Source of the DNA: CAVQKZ01 sp963837325
GTDB lineage: Bacteria > Actinomycetota > Actinomycetes > Mycobacteriales > Jatrophihabitantaceae
Direction of reading: 5' to 3'
Assembly: GCA_963837325.1 (NCBI GenBank)
Contig: CAWIMV010000001.1
Span: forward strand, 310,001-374,000
DNA length: 64,000 nucleotides
In this document: in pieces, positions 31,998-39,450 of the stretch
Layout of the letters: each line of letters starts with the position of its first letter
How positions within the stretch are numbered: the first letter of the stretch is position 1
The notes under the pieces: model-generated
The model's database searches: none
Seen by the model: the letters and a program-made list of their open reading frames with translations, nothing else
Told to the model about the DNA's origin: nothing
Translations under genes and position numbers: made by a program

Positions 31998-33323
31998 TCA
32001 TGAACCGCTCGATAGCCTGTTCGCGGTATCCGCCATCGCCTTCAACGCGTTGGCGACACTCGTGGAACCGGTCGCGGCGGCGTGCAGGTTCGTGTAGACC
32101 GCCCGCGAGAACTCCGGGTACCAGGATGGCGCGCCCTCTGGGAACACCGGCTTGGAGCTGTTCTTGAGCAGGTCGGCCAACTGCGCGCCACCGATCAGCT
32201 TGCCCTTCTGCGTCAGCTCGGTCATGCCGGCCAGGCGGGACGGCAGGAAGTAGCCCGGCATGACCTTGTTCGGCCCGCTCGCACCCGCGAAGTCCGCCTG
32301 GTTATTCGCTGACGTGAACCAGTCGATGAACTTCGCCGCCGCGGCCGGATACTTGGCCTTCCGCGGGATTCCGATGCCGTCGGGGTTGCTCATGTTCGGG
32401 CCGGTTCCGCTGGCGCCCGGCGTCGACAGGTAGACCACCTGGTTCACGACCGAGGACGATGCCGGGACGCTGTAGAGGCTGCCGACGTTGCCCGAGTAGT
32501 CGGCGAACGTGGTCGCCACGACGCCCTTGGCCATCAAGGTCTGCTGGCCCTGGCTGTCAGCGACGTTGATGTTGCCGGGCGGCACGAGTCCCTGCTTGAT
32601 GGCGTCGACCATCCATTGCGCCGCTTTGTAGCCCGGCGACCCAGAGGTGGCGAACTGCGGCTTGCCCTTACCGTTCAGGATCGTCCCACCGAACGCGGCC
32701 GTCGTTTGGTACCAGTACGTCGACAGCCCTTCAGCCGCCGCGAACGGGATGTTGAGCGGATACTTGACGACACCCTTGGCCTTGATCTGGTGCAGGTCGG
32801 CCGTGTACTCGGCGATCGTCTTCGGCATCGTGGTGATACCGGCCTGGGCGAACAGCTTCTTGTTCACCGTCGTCACGAGGAAGGACGCGTCGTAGGGAAT
32901 GCCGATGACGTGATTGTTCGCGCTGAACGAGGTCAGCTGCGGCATCTGCGTCGCCAACGCCTTGGTGTCGAGGTACTTCTCCATCGGATAGAACCAGTTC
33001 AGCTTGCCGAGCTGACCCACCCGCGACCAGTCCACGTCGGTTGCGTCGGCGAAGTAGGTCTTGGCCGTGGCGGCGGCCGCGATCTTGGTCTGCAGGCTGT
33101 CCCAGTCGGTGTTCGACCACTTCACCTTGATGCCGGTGCTCTTGGTAAAGGCGTTCAGCGAAGCTTTCGGCGGGGGAGTCGTCGCCAGCGCCACCGTGAT
33201 CGTCACGCCTTTGGTCTTGTTCGACCCACTGCCGCTGTTCTTCGAGCATCCAGCCACGATCATGCTCACGCACGCGAGGCCGCTGGCCAGTACCGCCGTT
33301 GTCGCGCGTCGCTTTGATGTCAT
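31998..33323 (-). CDS. Sugar ABC transporter solute-binding lipoprotein (CUT1)
   Basis: The 441-residue lipoprotein has signal peptide and lipobox IVAGC with Cys26. The mature part has the extracellular solute-binding family 1 fold, with VDWSRVGQLGKLNWFYPMEKYL and the C-terminal YPAAAAKFIDWFTSANNQAD region. GGAAGG lies before the ATG. It captures the sugar for the MalFG-like permeases downstream. The partner kinase and isomerase suggest a hexose or hexosamine; specificity cannot be read from sequence. Confidence 0.9.
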   Translation of the reverse strand: MTSKRRATTAVLASGLACVSMIVAGCSKNSGSGSNKTKGVTITVALATTPPPKASLNAFTKSTGIKVKWSNTDWDSLQTKIAAAATAKTYFADATDVDWSRVGQLGKLNWFYPMEKYLDTKALATQMPQLTSFSANNHVIGIPYDASFLVTTVNKKLFAQAGITTMPKTIAEYTADLHQIKAKGVVKYPLNIPFAAAEGLSTYWYQTTAAFGGTILNGKGKPQFATSGSPGYKAAQWMVDAIKQGLVPPGNINVADSQGQQTLMAKGVVATTFADYSGNVGSLYSVPASSSVVNQVVYLSTPGASGTGPNMSNPDGIGIPRKAKYPAAAAKFIDWFTSANNQADFAGASGPNKVMPGYFLPSRLAGMTELTQKGKLIGGAQLADLLKNSSKPVFPEGAPSWYPEFSRAVYTNLHAAATGSTSVANALKAMADTANRLSSGS

Positions 33324-33458
33324 GTGTTCAGGCCTTCCTCAGTGCAAAGCGGCGGCCGGACGGCCGCCGCGGTCGCCTCTCCCGTCGGGCATTCCTCGCT
33401 CGCGCAGCGGTGCGGTGTGCACGTTTGCCGTTCGAGGTAGGCAGAGATTTGCACCGAC

Positions 33459-33600
33459 TGCGCGTTCGGTCAAGGACTCTTGAGCAAAACTGAGGAAGTG
33501 CGCAGAAATTGCGCCGTATCCTGCACGATGCGCGCACTTCTTCTCTTAAAAATGCGCGTTCATGCTCGCTGACTTGCGCGCTATGTGTTACTTTCTGCGC
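33459..33600. promoter_or_regulatory. Array of TGCGC motifs between the ABC operon and deoR-type gene
   Basis: TGCGC occurs at 33459, 33499, 33510, 33529, 33553, 33575 and 33596. The last six spacings (11, 19, 24, 22, 21) lie near one or two DNA turns. The array fills the divergent promoter region and is a good candidate for cooperative DeoR-protein binding. A TTACTT box about 10 bases before GTG 33602 may be its -10. Confidence 0.5.
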
Positions 33601-33601
33601 C

Positions 33602-34360
33602 GTGCAACGCAAACAGCGGCTGAACCACATGGTCTCCGCGATCGTCGAGAAGGGCAGCCTCGACGTGCCGGCGCTGGCTGCGCAGTTCTCGGTGTCGGCC
33701 GCGACGGTCAGACGCGACCTCGAATTGCTCGAGAAACAACGTCTCGTGAGCCGGACGCGCGGCGGAGCCACGACGCACGCGTCGTTCAACGATCTGCCGC
33801 TGAGTTACAAGACCGCGCAGGACACCGAGGAGAAGCGCCGCATTGCTCGGCGAGCGCTGGAATTTCTGGACGGCGCCCGGGTCATAGGCACCACCGGGGG
33901 CACGACGGTGACCGAGTTCGCCCACCTGTTGATGGACCGCGATGGGCTCACCGTCGTAACCAACGCGCTCAACCTCGCCACCCACCTTGTCGCGAACCCG
34001 CAGTTGCGCGTATTCGCGGCTGGCGGAGAGGTGCGCAACAGCAGCGAGGAGACGGTCGGGCCGAGCGCCGAGGATTTCATGGCGCAGTACAACATCGACG
34101 TAGCGGTTCTCGGGGTCGACGGCGTCGACGCTGAGGCGGGCTGCACGAACTACGACCCGGTCGGCGCCAGGGTGAACTCGGTGCTGCGCGAACGCGCCCG
34201 GACGAGTGTCGTGCTGGCCGACGCCACGAAGATCGGTCGCATCGCGCTGGCCCAGGTGTGCAAGATGTCGGAGGTCGATGTCCTGATCACCGACTCGCGA
34301 GCCTCGGAAGCTGCGTTGGATCAGATCCGCAGCCAGGGCTGTCAGGTGCTCGCCGTCTGA
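33602..34360 (+). CDS. DeoR-family transcriptional regulator
   Basis: The 252-residue protein starts at GTG 33602, where QRKQRLNHMVSAIVEKGSLDV begins the DeoR helix-turn-helix. SVSAATVRRDLELLEKQRLVSRTRGGA completes it. The C-terminal sensor domain has GTTGGTTVTEFAHLL and DATKIGRIALAQVC, typical of phosphosugar-binding DeoR members. It is divergent from the sugar ABC/ROK/SIS operon and should repress it until a phosphorylated intermediate accumulates. Its 3' end overlaps the histidine-kinase gene on the other strand by 19 bases. Confidence 0.88.
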   Translation: MQRKQRLNHMVSAIVEKGSLDVPALAAQFSVSAATVRRDLELLEKQRLVSRTRGGATTHASFNDLPLSYKTAQDTEEKRRIARRALEFLDGARVIGTTGGTTVTEFAHLLMDRDGLTVVTNALNLATHLVANPQLRVFAAGGEVRNSSEETVGPSAEDFMAQYNIDVAVLGVDGVDAEAGCTNYDPVGARVNSVLRERARTSVVLADATKIGRIALAQVCKMSEVDVLITDSRASEAALDQIRSQGCQVLAV

Positions 34361-35862
34361 TCTGGTGCCGCTGTAATCGGTACCGGAACGGCATGGCCGT
34401 CGGCGGGCAGCGAGATCGTGAATTCCGTTCGGCCCGGCGCGCTCCTTACGCCGACGTGCCCGCCGTGGGCCTGAACGATGGCGGCCACAATCGACAAACC
34501 GAGTCCGGCGTTCCCGGAGGCATGCGATCTGGCGCTGTCCGCGCGAACGAAGCGTTCGAAGACGTGCGGCTGCACGTCGGGCGCGATGCCGGGACCGTCG
34601 TCGCGCACCCGCAATGTCACGATGCCCTCGGTCGGGCCTTCGACCGTGACGACCACGGTCGTGTCTGCTGGCGTATGGGTCTGGGCGTTCGTCAAGAGGT
34701 TCGACAGCGCTTGATGCAGTGCGTGTAGATCACCGCGCAGGGTGACCGGTTCGGCGGGCAGATCCAGCTGCCAGTGCTGCTCGGTCGCCGTGACGCGTGC
34801 ATCGCTCACCGCGTCGACGACCAAGCGAGTCAGATCGACTTCGTCACGGGCGAGCGGGCGTCCGGCATCGAGCCGCGCCAGCAAGAGCAGATCCTCGACG
34901 AGATGGCCCATCCGCCCGGACTCGGCACTGATCCGGCGCAGCGCTTGCTGTACCGGCTCCGGCAGGTCCGGTGCAGTATGCAACGCGTATTCGGCGTGAC
35001 TGCCGATGACGGCCACTGGTGTGCGCAGTTCATGGCTGGCGTCTGCGACGAAGTGCCGTAGTCTGTCCTCGCTCGCATGCCGTTCGCTCAGTGCGGACTC
35101 GACGTGCTCGAGCATGTGGTTGAACGCCTCCGCGACCTGTCCCACCTCGGTGCCCGGGCCCGGGTTCGGGACGCGCTCGGACAACGCCACCTCGCCGCTG
35201 GCCAGCGGCAAATCGGAAACCCGCATTGCTGTGCTCGCCACTCGGCGCAACGGCCGCAGCGAGAGCCGGACGCATAGCGCCCCGACGCTGCCCGCCACGA
35301 CCACGGCGACGCCGAAAACGAACGCCTCGATGACGGCCAGGTGACTGATCGTCTCGTCGACGCCGTGCTCGGGCAGGCCGGTGATCAACAGATCATTGTC
35401 GCGTCCCACAGTCGCCAGGACGCGGTATTCGCCAAGATGCGGCAGGTGCACCGTGCGAGGGCCACCGGGACGCAGTTGTCCCAACGCGGCGCGGTCCTCG
35501 TCCTCGATCTCCGCATCGCGGCCAACGACGCCGATCGCGGTGATCCGACCGTTAGCCGCCCGGCCCCCCAATGTACCGGCGGGCTGACCGATCACGGACG
35601 CGAACTGGCCGTTGTCGGCGTCGTGGTCGTTGGGGTGCTCAAGTGAGAGTGAGTAACGCTGCCCGGCCGCCCGCAGTTGTTCGTCGAGCCGATCGACGAG
35701 AAACCGGCGAAGGGCGAACGCACTGACAACCGCGACGACCGCGCACGTGGCAAGCAGGAGCGCCAACAGCACTGCGACCAGTCGAGTGCGCAGGCTCAGG
35801 CGCTCGAACCGGGCCGCGGCGAGCGTCCGGCGGCTCGCGAGCCAGTGGCGCGCGCGGGTCAC
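34342..35862 (-). CDS. Two-component sensor histidine kinase
   Basis: The 506-residue membrane kinase starts at GTG 35862, overlapping the response-regulator stop (GTGA). Helix 1 is RLVAVLLALLLATCAVVAVVSA, and helix 2 lies around AVIEAFVFGVAVVVAGSVGAL, with about 110 extracytoplasmic residues between them. A HAMP segment follows. The dimerisation box is DASHELRTPVAVIGSHAEYAL, the N box SNLLTNAQTHT, and the G boxes DDGPGI and GLGLSIV. The signal is unknown. Divergence from the flavin/haem redox operon suggests a redox or metal cue. Confidence 0.92.
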   Translation of the reverse strand: MTRARHWLASRRTLAAARFERLSLRTRLVAVLLALLLATCAVVAVVSAFALRRFLVDRLDEQLRAAGQRYSLSLEHPNDHDADNGQFASVIGQPAGTLGGRAANGRITAIGVVGRDAEIEDEDRAALGQLRPGGPRTVHLPHLGEYRVLATVGRDNDLLITGLPEHGVDETISHLAVIEAFVFGVAVVVAGSVGALCVRLSLRPLRRVASTAMRVSDLPLASGEVALSERVPNPGPGTEVGQVAEAFNHMLEHVESALSERHASEDRLRHFVADASHELRTPVAVIGSHAEYALHTAPDLPEPVQQALRRISAESGRMGHLVEDLLLLARLDAGRPLARDEVDLTRLVVDAVSDARVTATEQHWQLDLPAEPVTLRGDLHALHQALSNLLTNAQTHTPADTTVVVTVEGPTEGIVTLRVRDDGPGIAPDVQPHVFERFVRADSARSHASGNAGLGLSIVAAIVQAHGGHVGVRSAPGRTEFTISLPADGHAVPVPITAAPDQTAST

Positions 35863-36611
35863 GTCGCGGACTTCAGCGCGGGTTTGAGGACGTAGCCGAC
35901 GCCCCGCACAGTGTGGATCATCGGTGCCCTGCCGTAGTCGAGCTTCTTGCGCAGGTAGCTGATGTAGAGCTCGACGACGTGGGCGCGGCCGCCGAAGTCG
36001 TAACTCCACACCTGGTCGAGGATCTGCGATTTCGACAGCACCCGACCCGGATTACGCATCAGGTAGCGCAGCAATTCGAACTCGGTCGCCGTGAGGTCGA
36101 TCTGCGCACCAGCACGATGCACCTCGTGCGCGTCCTCGTGCATGCTGAGATCGCCGACCCTGAGTTGCGCACCGGCGGCTGAGGCGGCGAGACCGGCCCG
36201 CCGGACCAGCCCGTTGAGTCGGGCAAGCACCTCCTCGAGACTGAACGGCTTGGTGACGTAATCGTCGCCGCCGACCGTTATCCCGGCGATCCGGTCCTCG
36301 ACGGAGTCACGTGCCGTTAGGAAGAGCACGCCGACCTCGGGGTGGTCCGCGCGCAGCCGGCGCAGCACTTCGAACCCGTCGATGTCGGGCAGCATCACGT
36401 CCAGGACCACGGCGTCGGGAGCGAACTCGCGGCCGATTCGTACCGCGGTGGCGCCATCACCGGCCGCGCGGGCGTCCCACCCTTCGTAGCGCAGCATGCT
36501 GGTGAGGACGTCGGCGAGACTGGGCTCGTCGTCGACCACCAGCGCGCGCATCGGCGTGCCGTCAGGCCGCGTCAACGGCGCGCGGTACGCCTCGGCTCGC
36601 CGGCTGCTCAT
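35859..36611 (-). CDS. OmpR-family response regulator
   Basis: The 250-residue protein starts at ATG 36611; ATG 36551 immediately before RALVVDDEP is an alternative. The receiver has the acidic pair VDDEP, phospho-acceptor DAVVLDVMLPDIDG, and the Lys in DYVTKPFSLEEVLARL. The C-terminal winged helix includes DLTATEFELLRYLMRNPG and the recognition helix region HVVELYISYLRKKL. It is the partner of the overlapping kinase. Two 11-bp tandem repeats in the upstream gap are its probable targets. Confidence 0.92.
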   Translation of the reverse strand: MSSRRAEAYRAPLTRPDGTPMRALVVDDEPSLADVLTSMLRYEGWDARAAGDGATAVRIGREFAPDAVVLDVMLPDIDGFEVLRRLRADHPEVGVLFLTARDSVEDRIAGITVGGDDYVTKPFSLEEVLARLNGLVRRAGLAASAAGAQLRVGDLSMHEDAHEVHRAGAQIDLTATEFELLRYLMRNPGRVLSKSQILDQVWSYDFGGRAHVVELYISYLRKKLDYGRAPMIHTVRGVGYVLKPALKSAT

Positions 36612-36642
36612 TCGCCCAGCATGGCGGGTCCGGAGGTGGTTT

Positions 36643-36664
36643 TGCTCTGAATCTGCTCTCAATC
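36643..36664 (+). promoter_or_regulatory. Direct-repeat box 1 for the OmpR-type regulator
   Basis: TGCTCTGAATC is followed immediately by TGCTCTCAATC, an 11-bp tandem repeat with one mismatch. OmpR/PhoB-type regulators bind such repeats as head-to-tail dimers. The box lies 32 bases upstream of the regulator's own start. Confidence 0.65.
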
Positions 36665-36690
36665 AGCTGAGTCCTTATCACCTCACATCC

Positions 36691-36714
36691 CCTTGAGAGC
36701 GATTCCAGAGATTG
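36691..36714 (-). promoter_or_regulatory. Direct-repeat box 2, inverted, facing the redox operon
   Basis: On the - strand this reads CTCTGGAATC-GCTCTCAAGG, a degenerate version of box 1 in the opposite orientation. The core GCTCTCAA of box 1 and TTGAGAGC here form an inverted pair. It lies about 45 bases before the flavocytochrome gene. Confidence 0.5.
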
Positions 36715-36758
36715 CCCGCTCATGCTCGAAGCACCAGCTTGAGTCATGAGGAGCCAGA

Positions 36759-38132
36759 GTGACCGCCACGCTCAGCCCGCCCGCCCGGCGATCCAGCGTG
36801 CCCTCGCAAGCACCGTGGGCGCGGATGAGTCCTGAAGTTGCGCTTGCCGCGATCGGTCTGGGCGCACTTGCGGTGGTGGCGCTCTGGTGGCAGGACACCG
36901 TATTCATCCACGGGTTGGGCGACTGGCTCACCAGCGCGGGCCGGGTCACCGGCCTCCTCGCGGGCTACGCGGTCATCGTCTTGCTGGCCCTGATGTCTCG
37001 CGTGCCGGCGCTCGAACGCGGAGTCGGCACCGATCGGTTGGCGCGCTGGCATGCGATGGGCGGGCGCTACACCGTCAGCCTGGCCGTTGCCCACACATTG
37101 TTGATCATTTGGGGCTACGCCGTCACCGCTCACACTGGCCTCGTCGAGCAGACGACCACGCTGTTGACCACTTATCCCGACGTGCTGATGGCGACGGTAT
37201 CCGTCGGCTTGCTCGTCGCGGTCGGCGTCGTGTCGGCCCGGGCCGCGCGGCGCCGGTTGAGCTACGAAACGTGGCACTTCATCCACCTCTACACCTATCT
37301 CGCTGTGGCGCTCGCGTTCAGTCACCAGTTCTCCACCGGCGCTGACTTCGTCAACAACACGAAGGCCCGCTGGCTGTGGTCGGCCATGTACATCGGCGTC
37401 GCGGTGCTGCTCGTCTGGTACCGGCTGATCGCCCCGATCCGGGCAGCAGCACGGCACCAACTGCGCGTGGTCGGTGTTCAGGATGAAGGCGCCGGAGTCG
37501 TCTCGGTCTATCTCACCGGCCGTCGACTGAGCGACCTCCGGGCCGAATCAGGTCAGTTCTTCCGCTGGCGCTTCCTGACGCGCGATCTCTGGTGGGCGGC
37601 CAATCCCTATTCGCTGTCGGCGCCGCCACGGGCCGACTTGCTGCGGATCACGGTGAAGATCACTGGCAACCACAGCGCGGCACTGTCCGGGCTGCAGCCG
37701 GGCACGCGGGTGCTCGCCGAAGGTCCGTACGGCTCGTTCACAGCGGCCCGCCGGCGCAACCGCAACGTCCTGCTCATCGCCGGCGGCGTTGGAATCACGC
37801 CGCTGCGGGCGCTATTCGAGACGCTGCCCGGTGCGCCCGGCGAGATCACCCTCGTGTACCGCGCCAACACGGCCGCCGACTTCGTGCTCCGCGGCGAACT
37901 GGACGAGATCGCCCGCGCCCGGGGTGCGTATGTGCACTACTTGATCGGCCCGCCGCGCCCGGGCAGCAAGGATCACCTGTCCCCGGAGCGCCTGCAGCGA
38001 CTCGTGCCGGACCTGCGTCATCACGACGTATTCGTCTGCGGTCCCGAGGGCATGATGACCGCCGCCAAGACCGCTTTGCGGCGCAGTGGCGTTCGCCGGC
38101 GGCACATCCACAACGAATCATTCACGTTCTAG
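36759..38132 (+). CDS. Ferric-reductase-like transmembrane flavocytochrome
   Basis: The 457-residue protein starts at GTG 36759 after GAGGAG. The N-terminal half has about six helices and the haem-ligand histidines in SLAVAHTLLIIWG and TWHFIHLYTYLAVALAFSHQF, as in FRE/NOX/MsrQ-like domains. The C-terminal half is a ferredoxin-NADP-reductase module: ANPYSLSAPP for flavin, GGVGITPLRALFE for NAD(P), and VFVCGPEGM at the end. It should move electrons from NAD(P)H via FAD and haem across the membrane. It leads the operon with an FMN-binding protein and ApbE. Confidence 0.88.
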   Translation: MTATLSPPARRSSVPSQAPWARMSPEVALAAIGLGALAVVALWWQDTVFIHGLGDWLTSAGRVTGLLAGYAVIVLLALMSRVPALERGVGTDRLARWHAMGGRYTVSLAVAHTLLIIWGYAVTAHTGLVEQTTTLLTTYPDVLMATVSVGLLVAVGVVSARAARRRLSYETWHFIHLYTYLAVALAFSHQFSTGADFVNNTKARWLWSAMYIGVAVLLVWYRLIAPIRAAARHQLRVVGVQDEGAGVVSVYLTGRRLSDLRAESGQFFRWRFLTRDLWWAANPYSLSAPPRADLLRITVKITGNHSAALSGLQPGTRVLAEGPYGSFTAARRRNRNVLLIAGGVGITPLRALFETLPGAPGEITLVYRANTAADFVLRGELDEIARARGAYVHYLIGPPRPGSKDHLSPERLQRLVPDLRHHDVFVCGPEGMMTAAKTALRRSGVRRRHIHNESFTF

Positions 38133-38142
38133 GCGGCTGAAA

Positions 38143-38613
38143 ATGAAACGGATACTGCTTTCGATCTGTGGCACGGTGTTGGGGCTGGTCGCACTCCTCA
38201 GCTTCAAGACCCACGGCCACGCCGTGGCGAGCGGCGCGCTGCCGTCGGCCGGTCTTCCGGCGGCTCGCTCGTCCGCCTCCGCCCAAGCCGGCCCGGCCAC
38301 GAGCGCGCCCCCGGACCCGTCGTCGGCGTCGTCGACGAAAACGGTCACAGGCATCGCCGTCCAGACCCAATATGGCGTCGTGCAGGTGCAAGCAAAAGTG
38401 TCCGGCACCAAGATCTTGAACGTCTCGTTCCTGCAACTGACCGCCTACGACGGACGATCGCAGCAGATCAACAGCGATGCCGCGCCCATCTTGTTGCAGG
38501 AGACCCTTTCTGCCCAGAGCGCGCAGATCGACACCGTCTCCGGGGCGAGCTACACCAGTGCAGGTTACGTCCAGTCACTGCAGAGCGCGCTGGACAAGGC
38601 CGGCATCCAATGA
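38143..38613 (+). CDS. Exported FMN-binding-domain protein (covalent flavin carrier)
   Basis: The 156-residue protein has an N-terminal signal or anchor helix (ILLSICGTVLGLVALLSF), a Ser/Ala/Pro linker, and one FMN_bind domain. The flavinylation motif reads DTVSGASYTSAGYVQSL, so the usual Thr acceptor in SGAT is Ser136. The domain is normally loaded with FMN by ApbE, encoded immediately after with a 4-base overlap. It probably accepts electrons from the upstream membrane reductase on the outer side of the membrane. Confidence 0.87.
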   Translation: MKRILLSICGTVLGLVALLSFKTHGHAVASGALPSAGLPAARSSASAQAGPATSAPPDPSSASSTKTVTGIAVQTQYGVVQVQAKVSGTKILNVSFLQLTAYDGRSQQINSDAAPILLQETLSAQSAQIDTVSGASYTSAGYVQSLQSALDKAGIQ

Positions 38614-39368
38614 CCATCACGACCGTTCGACACGTCGAGCACGTCATGGGCACGGTGTTTTCGTTCGACGTGCGCACGCCGGGCTTCGACGGTGGGGGAT
38701 TTGCCGACGTCGTTCGCTTCCTGCACGACGTCGACGAGAAATTTTCCACGTACCGGAATGACAGCGAGATCAGCCGCCTGTCGCGCGGTGAGCTGGCAAT
38801 CGGCCAGTGCGACCGACAAGTCGTCGACATTCTCGACCGGTGCAGTGAACTCGAAAGAGTGACCAACGGGTACTTCTCGGCCTACGCCGGCGGCTCGCTC
38901 GACCCGTCCGGGCTGGTGAAAGGGTGGGCGATCGAGCAGGCGAGCGACCTGCTTGTGGCAGCCGGTTCGACGAGTCATTGCGTGAACGGCGGTGGCGACG
39001 TGCAATGCGTCGGCGAGGCCGCGCCGGGTGTGCCGTGGCGGGTCGGAATCGCGAACCCGCGCCGGGTCGGCGAGCTGCTCACCGTCGTCGCAGGTAGGGA
39101 CATCGCGGTAGCCACGTCAGGTACCTCCGAGCGTGGCGCGCACATCCTCGATCCCCACACGCGGCTGGCCCCGACCGGTCTGGCCAGTGTGACGATCATC
39201 GGCCCACGACTGTCCGACGTGGATCCCTACGCGACGGCCGCCTTCGCGATGGGTCCAGCCGCGCGCGCCTGGCTCGACGGTCTGGCCGGACACTCCGCGT
39301 TCGGCGTCAATGACGACGGCACGACCTGGACCAGTCGGTGCCCAGCGCCTGCGCCTGTGCTGCCGTGA
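38610..39368 (+). CDS. apbE: FAD:protein FMN transferase (ApbE family)
   Basis: The 252-residue protein transfers FMN from FAD to Thr/Ser of FMN-binding domains. It has HVMGTVFSFDV at the N-terminus, the loop GGSLDPSGLVKGWAIEQAS, CVNGGGDVQCVG, and TSGTSERGAHILDPHT, which are the ApbE flavin/Mg-binding blocks. There is no lipoprotein signal, so it lacks the anchoring seen in many ApbE proteins, and where it meets its exported target is unclear. ATGA overlap with the substrate gene supports direct pairing. Confidence 0.9.
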   Translation: MTITTVRHVEHVMGTVFSFDVRTPGFDGGGFADVVRFLHDVDEKFSTYRNDSEISRLSRGELAIGQCDRQVVDILDRCSELERVTNGYFSAYAGGSLDPSGLVKGWAIEQASDLLVAAGSTSHCVNGGGDVQCVGEAAPGVPWRVGIANPRRVGELLTVVAGRDIAVATSGTSERGAHILDPHTRLAPTGLASVTIIGPRLSDVDPYATAAFAMGPAARAWLDGLAGHSAFGVNDDGTTWTSRCPAPAPVLP

Positions 39369-39450
39369 TCACACCGGTTTGCCGGGATCTCTCGCGGTTC
39401 GTCGGCCTTTGTCACGGGCCTATGCTCTGCCCCAACGGCGGGGGTGCTGC

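Noticed and set aside
25944..34360. Sulfoquinovose catabolism (GH31, kinase, isomerase, DeoR as in the yih genes)
   Set aside because: The GH31 is secreted and lacks a recognisable sulfoquinovosidase signature. The kinase is ROK rather than YihV-type, and no YihT-like aldolase or sulfonate exporter is present.
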